Below the pieces are notes generated by a model. That model had not been told where the DNA came from, searched no databases, and was given only the letters and a program-made list of their open reading frames with translations. Position numbers and translations under genes: made by a program. A stretch of 31,269 nucleotides of DNA from Clostridia bacterium (GTDB taxonomy: Bacteria > Bacillota > Clostridia > Christensenellales > UBA1242): assembly GCA_017399515.1 (NCBI GenBank), contig JAFQBZ010000172.1, positions 1 to 31,269 on the forward strand, given 5' to 3'. Below are positions 8,320-15,771 of this stretch, one piece after another; position 1 is the first letter of the stretch, and each line of letters starts with the position of its first letter.

Positions 8320-8868
8320 GTGAAAAATTTTGCATTTTTTACAAAATTAAAAGATAAAGTTTTGGGGTTAAAAAATTCTAAAAATCGTAAAAATTTGTTT
8401 TTGGTAATCGGTTTAGTTCTTGGGGTTGTTTTATTGATTATTTCATTTATCATTCCATCAAAAACAAAAGTTGAAAAAAGTGAAAAAACTGAAATTTCAG
8501 TTTCAAGTTATTCATCTAGCATTGAATCTAAACTTGAGCAGATGTTATTAAACTTAAATGAGATAACAAGTGTTGATGTGATGGTTATGGTTGAATCATC
8601 GCCCAAAATTGAATATTTAATTGAGAAAAAAGAAGAAATTAAAACTGATGAAAAGGGTTCTTCTTCGGTGGTCTCAACAACTGTTGTGTTTGAGAAAAAT
8701 GGTTCAGTTTCAACGCCTGTTGTTGTCACAACAATAATGCCAAAAATTACAGGTGTTTTTATTGTTTTGAATCAAGTTTCTGCTTCGACAAAAATTAGCA
8801 TAATAAATTCAATAAGTGTTGTTCTAAATATAGACCAAACCTGCATAAGTATTTTACAGGAACGCTAA
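8320..8868 (+). CDS. spoIIIAG: Stage III sporulation protein AG
   Basis: SpoIIIAG forms a large ring in the intermembrane space through a ring-building motif domain. At 182 residues it is somewhat shorter than the 229 of B. subtilis. One transmembrane helix (about 25-46, NLFLVIGLVLGVVLLIISFI) precedes the extracytoplasmic domain: SKLEQMLLNLNEITSVDVMVMVES, a low-complexity Ser/Thr/Val beta region, and the C-terminal motif MPKITGVFIVLNQV followed by ISIINSISVVLNID. It starts at GTG 8320 with GGGGT upstream; the ATG at 8318 leads straight into a stop. Confidence 0.92.
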   Translation: MKNFAFFTKLKDKVLGLKNSKNRKNLFLVIGLVLGVVLLIISFIIPSKTKVEKSEKTEISVSSYSSSIESKLEQMLLNLNEITSVDVMVMVESSPKIEYLIEKKEEIKTDEKGSSSVVSTTVVFEKNGSVSTPVVVTTIMPKITGVFIVLNQVSASTKISIINSISVVLNIDQTCISILQER

Positions 8869-8913
8869 AGGAGATTATTTATGAAAATTGTTTATTTTAG
8901 GGAGGTTGGAAAA

Positions 8914-9381
8914 ATGCTTACAAAGAAAAAGAAGATGTTTATTTTGCTTGGAATGGTTGCGCTATTATTTGTTACAGGTGGGTTGAATTTATTTTTGAAC
9001 AGAACAACGAGTGAAGTGCCTGCTTCAAGTTATGAATCAGCAAGTTTTTTAACAAGTTATAGAACAAGCAAGTTTGAAACTCGTCAAACAATGATGGAAT
9101 ATTATGATTCAATTTTAAAGGTTTCAACCGATGCTGAGCAGATAACTGAAACAAATGCTTTAATTTCAGAACTTGCTAGCCGCATGGAAAAGGAAACAGT
9201 TTTAGAAGGAATGATTATGGCTTCTGGTTTTGAAGATGCAGTAGTTACAAATTCAGACGACTCTTATACAGTTATGGTTAAAGCAGATAATTTTACAGTT
9301 GATGATGCTGCAAAAATTCTTGGCATTTTGGTTAAAGAAACAGGCGTGTCAGCAACTAATGTAAAAATTTCATCAGTTTAA
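8914..9381 (+). CDS. spoIIIAH: Stage III sporulation protein AH
   Basis: SpoIIIAH is the mother-cell partner of forespore SpoIIQ; its extracytoplasmic ring-building domain resembles YscJ/FliF. It has one N-terminal transmembrane helix after a basic MLTKKKK, then a helical linker and the C-terminal fold with MEKETVLEGMIMASGFEDAVV and KILGILVKETGV. The ATG at 8914 gives 155 residues, follows AGGGAGG at 8899, and matches the family's short basic N terminus. An in-frame ATG at 8881, itself preceded by AAAGGAGA at 8867, would add 11 residues. Both starts have good Shine-Dalgarno sites. Last gene of the operon; terminator at 9404. Confidence 0.93.
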   Translation: MLTKKKKMFILLGMVALLFVTGGLNLFLNRTTSEVPASSYESASFLTSYRTSKFETRQTMMEYYDSILKVSTDAEQITETNALISELASRMEKETVLEGMIMASGFEDAVVTNSDDSYTVMVKADNFTVDDAAKILGILVKETGVSATNVKISSV

Positions 9382-9403
9382 AAGTTTAAAAAATTTAAGT
9401 TTT

Positions 9404-9435
9404 AAGTGACAAGATTAAGTCTTGTTACTTTTTTT
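9404..9435 (+). terminator. Intrinsic terminator of the spoIIIA operon
   Basis: AAGTGACAAGA (9404-9414) pairs with TCTTGTTACTT (9420-9430) with one G-U pair and a TTAAG loop, then five more T. It ends the spoIIIAA-AH operon. Confidence 0.88.
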
Positions 9436-9470
9436 ATATTATTTAATATAATATAATTTAAAAATATAAA

Positions 9471-9499
9471 TTGATTTTGGAAAACAAGTGTGTTATAAT
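9471..9499 (+). promoter_or_regulatory. Sigma-A type promoter of the asp23-nusB-recN operon
   Basis: TTGATT (9471-9476), 17-base spacer, perfect TATAAT (9494-9499) with an extended TGT before it. The element shares AGTGTGTTATA with the efp promoter. Predicted start near 9506, giving a leader of about 24 bases to ATG 9530. Confidence 0.72.
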
Positions 9500-9529
9500 T
9501 TGTTTGATATTAAATTGGGGGAATATGCA

Positions 9530-9922
9530 ATGGCAAAGCGTGTAAAAATAATAGTAGCAGAAGACGATAAAGAAAAAGATAATGTAACATATAAAAAGAA
9601 AGTTGTTATCAGTATAGTTTCTCTCGCAACACAAGAAATTAACGGAGTTGCTTCAATAAGCAGAAATTCAGTTTCAGCAATTAAGAGTGCTTTTAGCAAA
9701 AATATCAATCGTGGAATTATTGTTAACTTCGAAAATAATCTTGTTAACATTGATGTTTTTGTTAATGTTAAGTTTGGATATTCTGTTAGAGATATTGCGT
9801 TTAGAGTTCAAGAAAACATTAAGTCAAGCGTTGAATCAATGACAGAGTTTAAAGTTAACTCAGTTAATGTTCATGTTGTTGGTGTTTCATTTAATGATGT
9901 TGATAGTGATTTTGTAAGTTAA
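9530..9922 (+). CDS. Asp23/Gls24 family envelope stress protein
   Basis: A 130-residue member of the Asp23/Gls24 family (YqhY-type), found before nusB in many Firmicutes and linked in the family to envelope or lipid homeostasis. The core has KKVVISIVSLATQEINGVASI near the N terminus, the GIIVNFENNLVNIDVFVNVKFGYSVRDIAFRVQ-type beta-alpha pattern, and VNSVNVHVVGVSF at the end. ATG 9530 follows GGGGG at 9517. An upstream in-frame reading to 9488 lies across the promoter and is discounted. It leads an operon through nusB, xseA, xseB and recN. Confidence 0.9.
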   Translation: MAKRVKIIVAEDDKEKDNVTYKKKVVISIVSLATQEINGVASISRNSVSAIKSAFSKNINRGIIVNFENNLVNIDVFVNVKFGYSVRDIAFRVQENIKSSVESMTEFKVNSVNVHVVGVSFNDVDSDFVS

Positions 9923-9935
9923 TGAAGGGTTGAAA

Positions 9936-10997
9936 ATGAGTAAATTCACAAGTGAAAAGATAGCAGAATTTTATAAGAGAGTGGGGCTTTCAAAAGCCGA
10001 GTTTTTTGATGGCAAAAAGCCTGTGAATTTGTTTAAGATTTTAAAGATTAATCCTAAAACAGATGAAAATGGAAACCGCATAAAAACTCCTTATGAAATG
10101 CTCGGGGTTTTCCCATGTTTTGTTAATGGAGTTGAAAGACCTATTGTTTTTGCAATTAAAAATCGAGTTTTAGGTATTGGAAAATATGAAGGCGAGATAA
10201 AAGACTTCGTTTATAAAAAGCAAAAAGTTAAAGAAGAGAAAACAATCATTCAAACCCTTAAAGAAAAATATAGAGCAGCAATTTTTGCTGGTGATGAATT
10301 GGCTGCTGAGTCTTGCCTTGAAATGATTTCAAATCTTTCGGCAGAAGAAGCAAGAGAATTTAGAGATACTTTTTATAACTACACAAAATTTTATAGAAGA
10401 ATGAAAAAACAACTTTTGTTAGATTTGTTTGCTCATTTCTTTTTAGAATTGGTTCAAGCAAGGTCAACAATTGTTAAAAATGGTTTGATAAGAAAAGATA
10501 GGCTTTATAAAGCATATAGAGAGAAAAATCAAAACTATAGTCAAGATGTAACTTTTGATTCTGAACTTGATATTATTAGTGTTTCAGGACAACCAAACCC
10601 AATTAATTTTGGAATGCAAAACATTAAAAAAGTGGTTGTTGAAAACAAAGAAACTGACATGGTTTCAGAATTTGAAGTTTCTAAAGATGAAATAAAGGTT
10701 AAAACAAATCTTGAAATGTCTTTGCCACAAGTTGATGAATCACAAGTTCAAGTGCAGGCAAATGCTGAAATGGTGGCAAAACCTCAAAGGGAAATTGTGC
10801 AAGAATCAAAAGCGCAAGAGATTGATGATTTTGATATGGGTTTCTTTGGAACAATAAAATCGTTTATTAGCAAAAAAAGAAAACCGCTTAGAAGAGTTGG
10901 TGCTATTCCAAATAATATGCAAAATGAAGATGAGGAAGAATATACATCATTTTCAAAAGTTGAAAAATCTCAAAGGGAAAGAGAAATTGAAATTTAA
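9936..10997 (+). CDS. Unrecognised 353-residue protein between asp23 and nusB
   Basis: I do not recognise this family. The N-terminal third is compact (MSKFTSEKIAEFYKRVGLSK, then a KTPYEMLGVFPCFVNG segment that looks like beta structure). The middle (about 95-205) is strongly helical and charged, including SAEEAREFRDTFYNYTKFYRR and FFLELVQARSTIVK. The last 130 residues are Gln/Glu/Lys-rich and probably disordered, with a short basic-hydrophobic patch (MGFFGTIKSFISKKRKPLRR) near 300. No signal peptide or transmembrane helix is visible. ATG 9936 follows GAAGGGT at 9924. It lies 13 bases after asp23 and 11 before nusB, so it is in the same operon and probably cytoplasmic. Confidence 0.8.
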   Translation: MSKFTSEKIAEFYKRVGLSKAEFFDGKKPVNLFKILKINPKTDENGNRIKTPYEMLGVFPCFVNGVERPIVFAIKNRVLGIGKYEGEIKDFVYKKQKVKEEKTIIQTLKEKYRAAIFAGDELAAESCLEMISNLSAEEAREFRDTFYNYTKFYRRMKKQLLLDLFAHFFLELVQARSTIVKNGLIRKDRLYKAYREKNQNYSQDVTFDSELDIISVSGQPNPINFGMQNIKKVVVENKETDMVSEFEVSKDEIKVKTNLEMSLPQVDESQVQVQANAEMVAKPQREIVQESKAQEIDDFDMGFFGTIKSFISKKRKPLRRVGAIPNNMQNEDEEEYTSFSKVEKSQREREIEI

Positions 10998-11008
10998 AGG
11001 AAAAGGTT

Positions 11009-11395
11009 ATGAGTAGAAGAGATGCACGAGAAGTTGCTTTAAAATTAGTATTTGAATATATCTTTACAGGCGAAGAAAAACGAGATTTGGTTGATGAATA
11101 TACAGCCGAATTTGATGCTGATGATTTATCTTATGTTAATGTTGTGTATTTTGGAATTATTGGTCATTATGATGACCTTAATGAAAAAATTTCAAACACA
11201 ATTGAAAAGTTTTCATTTGAAAGATTATATAAAATGGATCTTGCAATCATTATGCTTGGGCTTTATGAAATTTTATATATGGAATCAATTCCTTATAAAG
11301 TTAGTGTTGATGAAGCACTTACACTTGCGCAAAAATATTCAACTGAAAAGAGCATAAAATATATTAATGGTGTGCTTTCTAAATTTGCGAGGTAA
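11009..11395 (+). CDS. nusB: Transcription antitermination factor NusB
   Basis: NusB, with NusE (S10), binds boxA RNA in rRNA operon antitermination. At 128 residues it is all helical, with the family start MSRRDAREVALKLVFEYIF and the conserved end ESIPYKVSVDEALTLAQKYS followed by YINGVLSKFAR. GGAAAAGG upstream supports ATG 11009. Two bases separate its stop from xseA. Confidence 0.96.
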   Translation: MSRRDAREVALKLVFEYIFTGEEKRDLVDEYTAEFDADDLSYVNVVYFGIIGHYDDLNEKISNTIEKFSFERLYKMDLAIIMLGLYEILYMESIPYKVSVDEALTLAQKYSTEKSIKYINGVLSKFAR

Positions 11396-11397
11396 GA

Positions 11398-12579
11398 ATG
11401 AAAACGATAACTTTATCGGTTAATCAGTTTAACACATTTGTAAAAAATATTCTTGATGCAGAAGAGTTTTTGTCTAACATTTGTGTTTATGGTGAAGTTA
11501 CAAATTTTAAGATGTCAGGTGGGCATGCATATTTTGATTTAAAAGACGAAACTGCAATGCTTTCATGTGTTAAGTTTGGTGCTAATGATTTAAACATAAA
11601 AAATGGTGACCTTGTGACAGCATTTGGAAAGGTTAATTTTTATGTTAAATCAGGAAGATTAAACTTTTTGGTTGGCAGGGTTTCTGCTGCTGGAATGGGT
11701 GACCTTTATCAAAGGTTTTTAATGCTTAAACAAAAACTCGAAAAAGAAGGTTTTTTTGCTGAAGAAATAAAAAAGCCGATTCCTAGATTTGCAAAAAATT
11801 TAGGTGTGGTAACAAGTGAAACAGGGGCGGTAATTCGTGATATAATTCATGTGACAAGACTTAAAAACCCATACACGAACATAATTGTTTATCCTTCAAG
11901 AGTTCAAGGCTCTGGTGCTGAAGATGATATTGTTCGTGGCATTGAATATTTCAACACCAGAAAAGATATAGACACAATTATTGTTGCTCGTGGTGGTGGT
12001 TCAATTGAAGACCTTTCACCATTTAACACTGAAAAAATTGTAAAGGCGATTTATGCAAGTGAAAAACCTGTAATTTCAGCAGTGGGTCATGAAACTGATT
12101 TCACACTTTGTGATTTTGCTGCAGATCTTAGAGTTCCAACTCCGTCAGTTGCCGCAGAAGTTGCTGTTTTTGATTACTTTGAACAATTAAATAACATAAA
12201 ATTAATTAATGATAATAATTATTATTTTATAACTAAAATAATTAATGATAGAAAAAAAGAAACAGCAAACATTTCAAGTTCAATTATTGATAAAACGAAA
12301 CTAAAAATTGAGTCATCAAAAAATCAAATTATGATGACTGTTAAAGATATTGAATCAAAAATTGAACTTATAAAAAAAGAGAAAGAAAACAAACTTTCGG
12401 TTTTGACAAATGTAATTTCAAAATTGAATCCTTTAGAGATTTTAAAAAGTGGTTATGCTGTTGTTGAAAATCAAGGAAAGAAATTGACAACAATCAAATC
12501 TGCAAAGGTTGGTGATGAAATAACCATAAACTTAAATGATGGAAAGTTTGATGCAACTATTTCAAAAATAGTTAAATAG
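11398..12579 (+). CDS. xseA: Exodeoxyribonuclease VII large subunit
   Basis: Exonuclease VII degrades single-stranded DNA; XseA carries the catalytic part. At 393 residues, the N-terminal OB fold is CVYGEVTNFKMSGGHAYFDL and the core has LGVVTSETGAVIRDIIHV, IVARGGGSIEDLSPFN and ISAVGHETDFTLCDFAADLR, which contain the conserved catalytic region. A coiled-coil follows (about 255-340), then the C-terminal LEILKSGYAVVENQGK segment. The coiled coil is very Asn/Lys/Ile-rich. XseB follows after nine bases. Confidence 0.96.
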   Translation: MKTITLSVNQFNTFVKNILDAEEFLSNICVYGEVTNFKMSGGHAYFDLKDETAMLSCVKFGANDLNIKNGDLVTAFGKVNFYVKSGRLNFLVGRVSAAGMGDLYQRFLMLKQKLEKEGFFAEEIKKPIPRFAKNLGVVTSETGAVIRDIIHVTRLKNPYTNIIVYPSRVQGSGAEDDIVRGIEYFNTRKDIDTIIVARGGGSIEDLSPFNTEKIVKAIYASEKPVISAVGHETDFTLCDFAADLRVPTPSVAAEVAVFDYFEQLNNIKLINDNNYYFITKIINDRKKETANISSSIIDKTKLKIESSKNQIMMTVKDIESKIELIKKEKENKLSVLTNVISKLNPLEILKSGYAVVENQGKKLTTIKSAKVGDEITINLNDGKFDATISKIVK

Positions 12580-12588
12580 GAGAATGTT

Positions 12589-12807
12589 ATGACATTTGAA
12601 GAGGCTTTAGAAAAATTAAATAGCATTAAAGATAAACTTGAAGATAAAGATATAACTTTAGAAGAATCAATAAAACTTTATACTGAAAGTGTTGAATATA
12701 CAAAAATTTGTTTAGATGAACTTAAAAGCACTGATGGTAAAATTGTTGCCATTAAGGCAGAAATTGATAAACTTATTGAGAAACCTTTAGATGTAAGTGA
12801 GGAATAA
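12589..12807 (+). CDS. xseB: Exodeoxyribonuclease VII small subunit
   Basis: XseB binds the coiled-coil arm of XseA. At 72 residues it has the usual size and shows the family core TFEEALEKLNSIKDKLEDKD followed by LEESIKLYTESVEYTK. It sits two bases upstream of recN. The ispA, dxs, tlyA, nadK and argR genes that often lie between xseB and recN in Clostridia are absent here. Confidence 0.95.
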   Translation: MTFEEALEKLNSIKDKLEDKDITLEESIKLYTESVEYTKICLDELKSTDGKIVAIKAEIDKLIEKPLDVSEE

Positions 12808-12809
12808 TT

Positions 12810-14498
12810 ATGCTTCAAAGTTTGACAATCAAAAATATTGCTTTGATTGATAACTTGACTATCGATTTAAGCACAGGGTTTAATGTTTTAACTGGTGAAA
12901 CGGGTGCAGGAAAGTCTTTGATTATAGACTCTCTTGCTTTGCTATTGGGTGAAAAAGCAGATAAAAGCCTTATTTCTTACGGTGAAAATTTTGCAAGTGT
13001 TGAAGCCGTTTTTGAAACAAACTCATGTGCGATTTTAGACAAACTTGAAGAGTTTGGACTTGATAGAGAAAATACAATTGTTATTTTTAGAAAACTATCT
13101 AATGATGGAAAGAATGAATGTCGTGTGAATGGAAAAACATTTACACTTTCAATGCTTAAAGCATTAACTGCACCACTTATGGATTTGCATGGTCAATTTC
13201 AACATCAAGAGATTTTGAAAACATCAAATCAATTAAAGACACTTGATGATTTTGGTGGAAGCGAAATAAAAATTGCAAAAGAAAAATATAAAACACTTTA
13301 TCATAAATTGAACTCAATAAAAAAGGAACTTGCTTCATTTAATTTTGATAGTCGTGATAGAGAGAAACTTATAGATTTATACTCTTATCAAATTAATGAA
13401 ATCGAAGAAGCAAACTTTAAAGATGGTGAAGAAGAGTCTTTAAAAGAATTTAGAGTTAGAGTGTTAAATCAAGAAAAGATTGCACTTTCACTTGAAAGAG
13501 TAAATTCATATTTTGAAGGTGCTGGTGAAAATTATGGCATTTTGGGGCTCATAAAAAAGGCTGATGTTGAAATTGCCGATGTTCTAAAATATTTGCCTGA
13601 AGCGAGTGAACTTGCTGAAAGACTCAATTCAGCAAGGTATGAAATTCAAGATATTGCTGAAACTGTTGAAAGTTTAAAAGATGGGCTTGAATTTGACGAA
13701 TATTCAGCAATTGAAAATGAAAAGAGATTAGATCTTTTAACTTCGTTAAAAAAGAAATATGGCGCAAATATTGCCGAAATTAACGAATATTTAGAGAAGA
13801 TTAAAAAAGATTATGAGAAACTTTTAAACTCTGCTGAAGTAATTGAAAAACTTGAAAAAGAAAAACTTGAAGTTTCTAATATGCTTTTTGAATGTGCAAA
13901 GCATTTATCAAATCTTAGAAGAAAAACTGCTGAAGATTTTACTCAAAAAGTTAAAAATGAACTTGCAGAACTTTCAATGAAAGGCTCGAAATTTGAAATT
14001 GATTTCAGTTTTGTAACAGAAGAAATGGCTGATGAAACAGGTTTTGATAAAATTGAGTTTATGTTCACAGCAAACTCTGGGCAACCACTTCGTCCACTTA
14101 ACAAAGTTGCAAGTGGCGGTGAAATGAGCAGATTTATGCTTGCAGTAAAAAATATTACTGCAGATATTGATAATGTTGACACAATGATTTTTGACGAAAT
14201 TGACACAGGAATTAGTGGTGACACTGCAAATGTGCTTGCAAGAAAACTTGCAAAAATTGGCAAAAAACATCAAGTTGTTTGCGTGACTCACTTGGCACAA
14301 GTTGCAAGTTTTGGTGCTTCGCATTATTATATTTCTAAAGCAGAAAATAATGGTGTAACAAGAACATCTCTTAAGGTGCTTGATTATGAAAACAGAGTTC
14401 GTGAGATTGCAAGAATAATTGGTGGTGCAATTTCAGACTTTTCAATCAACCATGCAAAACTTATGTTAGATGCAGGAATTAATGCTGATTTAGATTAA
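12810..14498 (+). CDS. recN: DNA repair protein RecN
   Basis: RecN is an SMC-like ATPase that acts early in double-strand break repair. At 562 residues it has full length: Walker A GETGAGKS (29-36), the LHGQFQHQEIL element, a central coiled coil (about 160-370), the signature ASGGEMSRFMLAVKN, Walker B TMIFDEIDTGISG and the switch VVCVTHLAQVASF. It ends the asp23 operon; the hairpin at 14532 may terminate it. Confidence 0.97.
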   Translation: MLQSLTIKNIALIDNLTIDLSTGFNVLTGETGAGKSLIIDSLALLLGEKADKSLISYGENFASVEAVFETNSCAILDKLEEFGLDRENTIVIFRKLSNDGKNECRVNGKTFTLSMLKALTAPLMDLHGQFQHQEILKTSNQLKTLDDFGGSEIKIAKEKYKTLYHKLNSIKKELASFNFDSRDREKLIDLYSYQINEIEEANFKDGEEESLKEFRVRVLNQEKIALSLERVNSYFEGAGENYGILGLIKKADVEIADVLKYLPEASELAERLNSARYEIQDIAETVESLKDGLEFDEYSAIENEKRLDLLTSLKKKYGANIAEINEYLEKIKKDYEKLLNSAEVIEKLEKEKLEVSNMLFECAKHLSNLRRKTAEDFTQKVKNELAELSMKGSKFEIDFSFVTEEMADETGFDKIEFMFTANSGQPLRPLNKVASGGEMSRFMLAVKNITADIDNVDTMIFDEIDTGISGDTANVLARKLAKIGKKHQVVCVTHLAQVASFGASHYYISKAENNGVTRTSLKVLDYENRVREIARIIGGAISDFSINHAKLMLDAGINADLD

Positions 14499-14531
14499 AA
14501 TTTTATGCATACATAAAAATTATAAATTTTC

Positions 14532-14562
14532 AAAAACTACTTTTATAGGAGTAGTTTTTTTT
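14532..14562 (+). terminator. Terminator-like hairpin abutting the spoIVB start and holding its Shine-Dalgarno
   Basis: AAAAACTACT (14532-14541) pairs perfectly with AGTAGTTTTT (14550-14559); the T run extends to 14562, the base before the spoIVB ATG. The only Shine-Dalgarno-like sequence for spoIVB (TAGGAG, 14546-14551) lies in the loop and 3' arm. It looks like the recN terminator, but it may also hide the ribosome site of any mRNA that includes it. Confidence 0.75.
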
Positions 14563-15687
14563 ATGAAGAAATTTGGGTTAAAATCGATTGTTTGTAAAAT
14601 CTTGATTTTAATATTATGTTTGTTTAGTTTTGGTGCATCAGTTGTTAATCCTGTTGAAATTTCAAACACTCCAACAAAAATGTGTTCGGCTCAAGCAAAC
14701 ACAAATTTTCCTAAATTAAAAGAAATTATTAAAACATTATTCAAAAAAAATAAAAAACAAAATTCTTCAAACGCTGAAAAAACTTATGTGTATTTGGGTG
14801 GTTATCCACTGGGTTTTGCAATATCATGTGATGGTGTGATTGTTGTTGCGAACTCGAATGAATCTGCAAGTGATATTGAAGAGGGTGATGTTATTATTAA
14901 AATTCAAAATGAAAGTGTAAATTCAGCCGATGACATTTTGAAAGTAATTAATAAAATTGAAAATGTAGGCAGAGATTTATCTGTTACATATTTAGAAAAG
15001 GGTGTTGAAAAAACAACAACAGTAAAGCCAATTTTTGATAGAGAAAAAAATTTATATAAACTTGGTGTTTGGGTTAGAGATAATGCTGCAGGTGTTGGAA
15101 CAATAACATATATAAGAAAAGATAATCTTCGTTTTGGAGCGCTTGGGCATCCTGTTTGTGATATTGACACAGGAACACTTCTTCCGGTTAATGAGGGCAA
15201 TATTTACAGGTGCAGCATTATGGGATATAAGAAAGGAAAGAAGGGTAATCCAGGTGAACTTAAAGGTCTGTTTTTAAGAAGTGGAAGGATTCTTGGAACG
15301 CTTGATGAGAATAATAAATTTGGTGTTTATGGCAAGTTTAGTGATAAGTTTTTAGAAGATTATCAAACAAATTTGGTTGAGGTTGCGAGTCATAATGAAA
15401 TTAAAAATGGCAAAGCAACAATAAGATGCACGATAGAAGGAACAGTTCCAAAAGATTATGATATTGAAATTGTGAAAACATATTTTAACAATGAAAAAGA
15501 TAATAAAAGTATGTTTATTAGAGTGACTGATAAAGAACTTATTGAAAAAACAGGTGGAATCATTCAGGGAATGAGTGGAAGCCCTGTAATTCAAAATGGA
15601 AAACTTGTTGGTGCAATAACTCATGTTTTTGTTAATGATCCAACTAAGGGTTACGCTGTTTTTGCTGATTATATGATTGAAAATTAA
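14563..15687 (+). CDS. spoIVB: SpoIVB signalling serine protease (peptidase S55)
   Basis: SpoIVB is secreted from the forespore into the intermembrane space and, in B. subtilis, cleaves SpoIVFA to start sigma-K activation. At 374 residues, it has an N-terminal signal/anchor helix (about 9-30), a PDZ domain (about 74-155, with YPLGFAISCDGVIVV) and the S55 peptidase domain. The catalytic His is H196 in FGALGHPVCD; the catalytic Ser is in GMSGSP (336-341), followed by the conserved ITHVFVNDPTKGY. Downstream is the Spo0A-like gene, the conserved spoIVB-spo0A pairing of Clostridia. The start lies against a hairpin (14532). A GCATA box at 14507 recalls forespore sigma -35 elements, but no good -10 partner is seen. 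Confidence 0.95.
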   Translation: MKKFGLKSIVCKILILILCLFSFGASVVNPVEISNTPTKMCSAQANTNFPKLKEIIKTLFKKNKKQNSSNAEKTYVYLGGYPLGFAISCDGVIVVANSNESASDIEEGDVIIKIQNESVNSADDILKVINKIENVGRDLSVTYLEKGVEKTTTVKPIFDREKNLYKLGVWVRDNAAGVGTITYIRKDNLRFGALGHPVCDIDTGTLLPVNEGNIYRCSIMGYKKGKKGNPGELKGLFLRSGRILGTLDENNKFGVYGKFSDKFLEDYQTNLVEVASHNEIKNGKATIRCTIEGTVPKDYDIEIVKTYFNNEKDNKSMFIRVTDKELIEKTGGIIQGMSGSPVIQNGKLVGAITHVFVNDPTKGYAVFADYMIEN

Positions 15688-15715
15688 ATATTTTTGCATA
15701 AAATTGTACAATATA

Positions 15716-15748
15716 TTCAAAAGTGTTCAAAAATGATTGATTTTTGAA
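15716..15748 (+). repeat. Tandem TTCAAAA boxes plus inverted copy at the Spo0A-like gene promoter
   Basis: TTCAAAA occurs at 15716-15722 and 15726-15732, head to tail with a 10-bp period. The second copy is also half of a perfect inverted repeat, TTCAAAAAT / ATTTTTGAA (15726-15734 and 15740-15748). The right half covers the -35 box. The arrangement looks like an operator. The 7 + 3 spacing equals that of tandem Spo0A boxes in B. subtilis, and TTCAAAA matches five of seven positions of TTCGACA. Autoregulation is an inference. Confidence 0.5.
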
Positions 15749-15765
15749 AAAGTGGAATATATAAT
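15737..15765 (+). promoter_or_regulatory. Promoter of the Spo0A-like gene, predicting a leaderless mRNA
   Basis: TTGATT (15737-15742), 17-base spacer, TATAAT (15760-15765). Only six bases separate the -10 from the ATG at 15772, so a normal transcription start falls on or next to the A of the ATG. No Shine-Dalgarno is present. Confidence 0.7.
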
Positions 15766-15771
15766 AAAATT

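Noticed and set aside
12203..12250. Direct repeat AATTAATGATA in xseA
   Set aside because: It lies in the coiled-coil coding part and reflects repeated Lys-Ile-Asn-Asp codons in an AT-rich gene, not a separate element.
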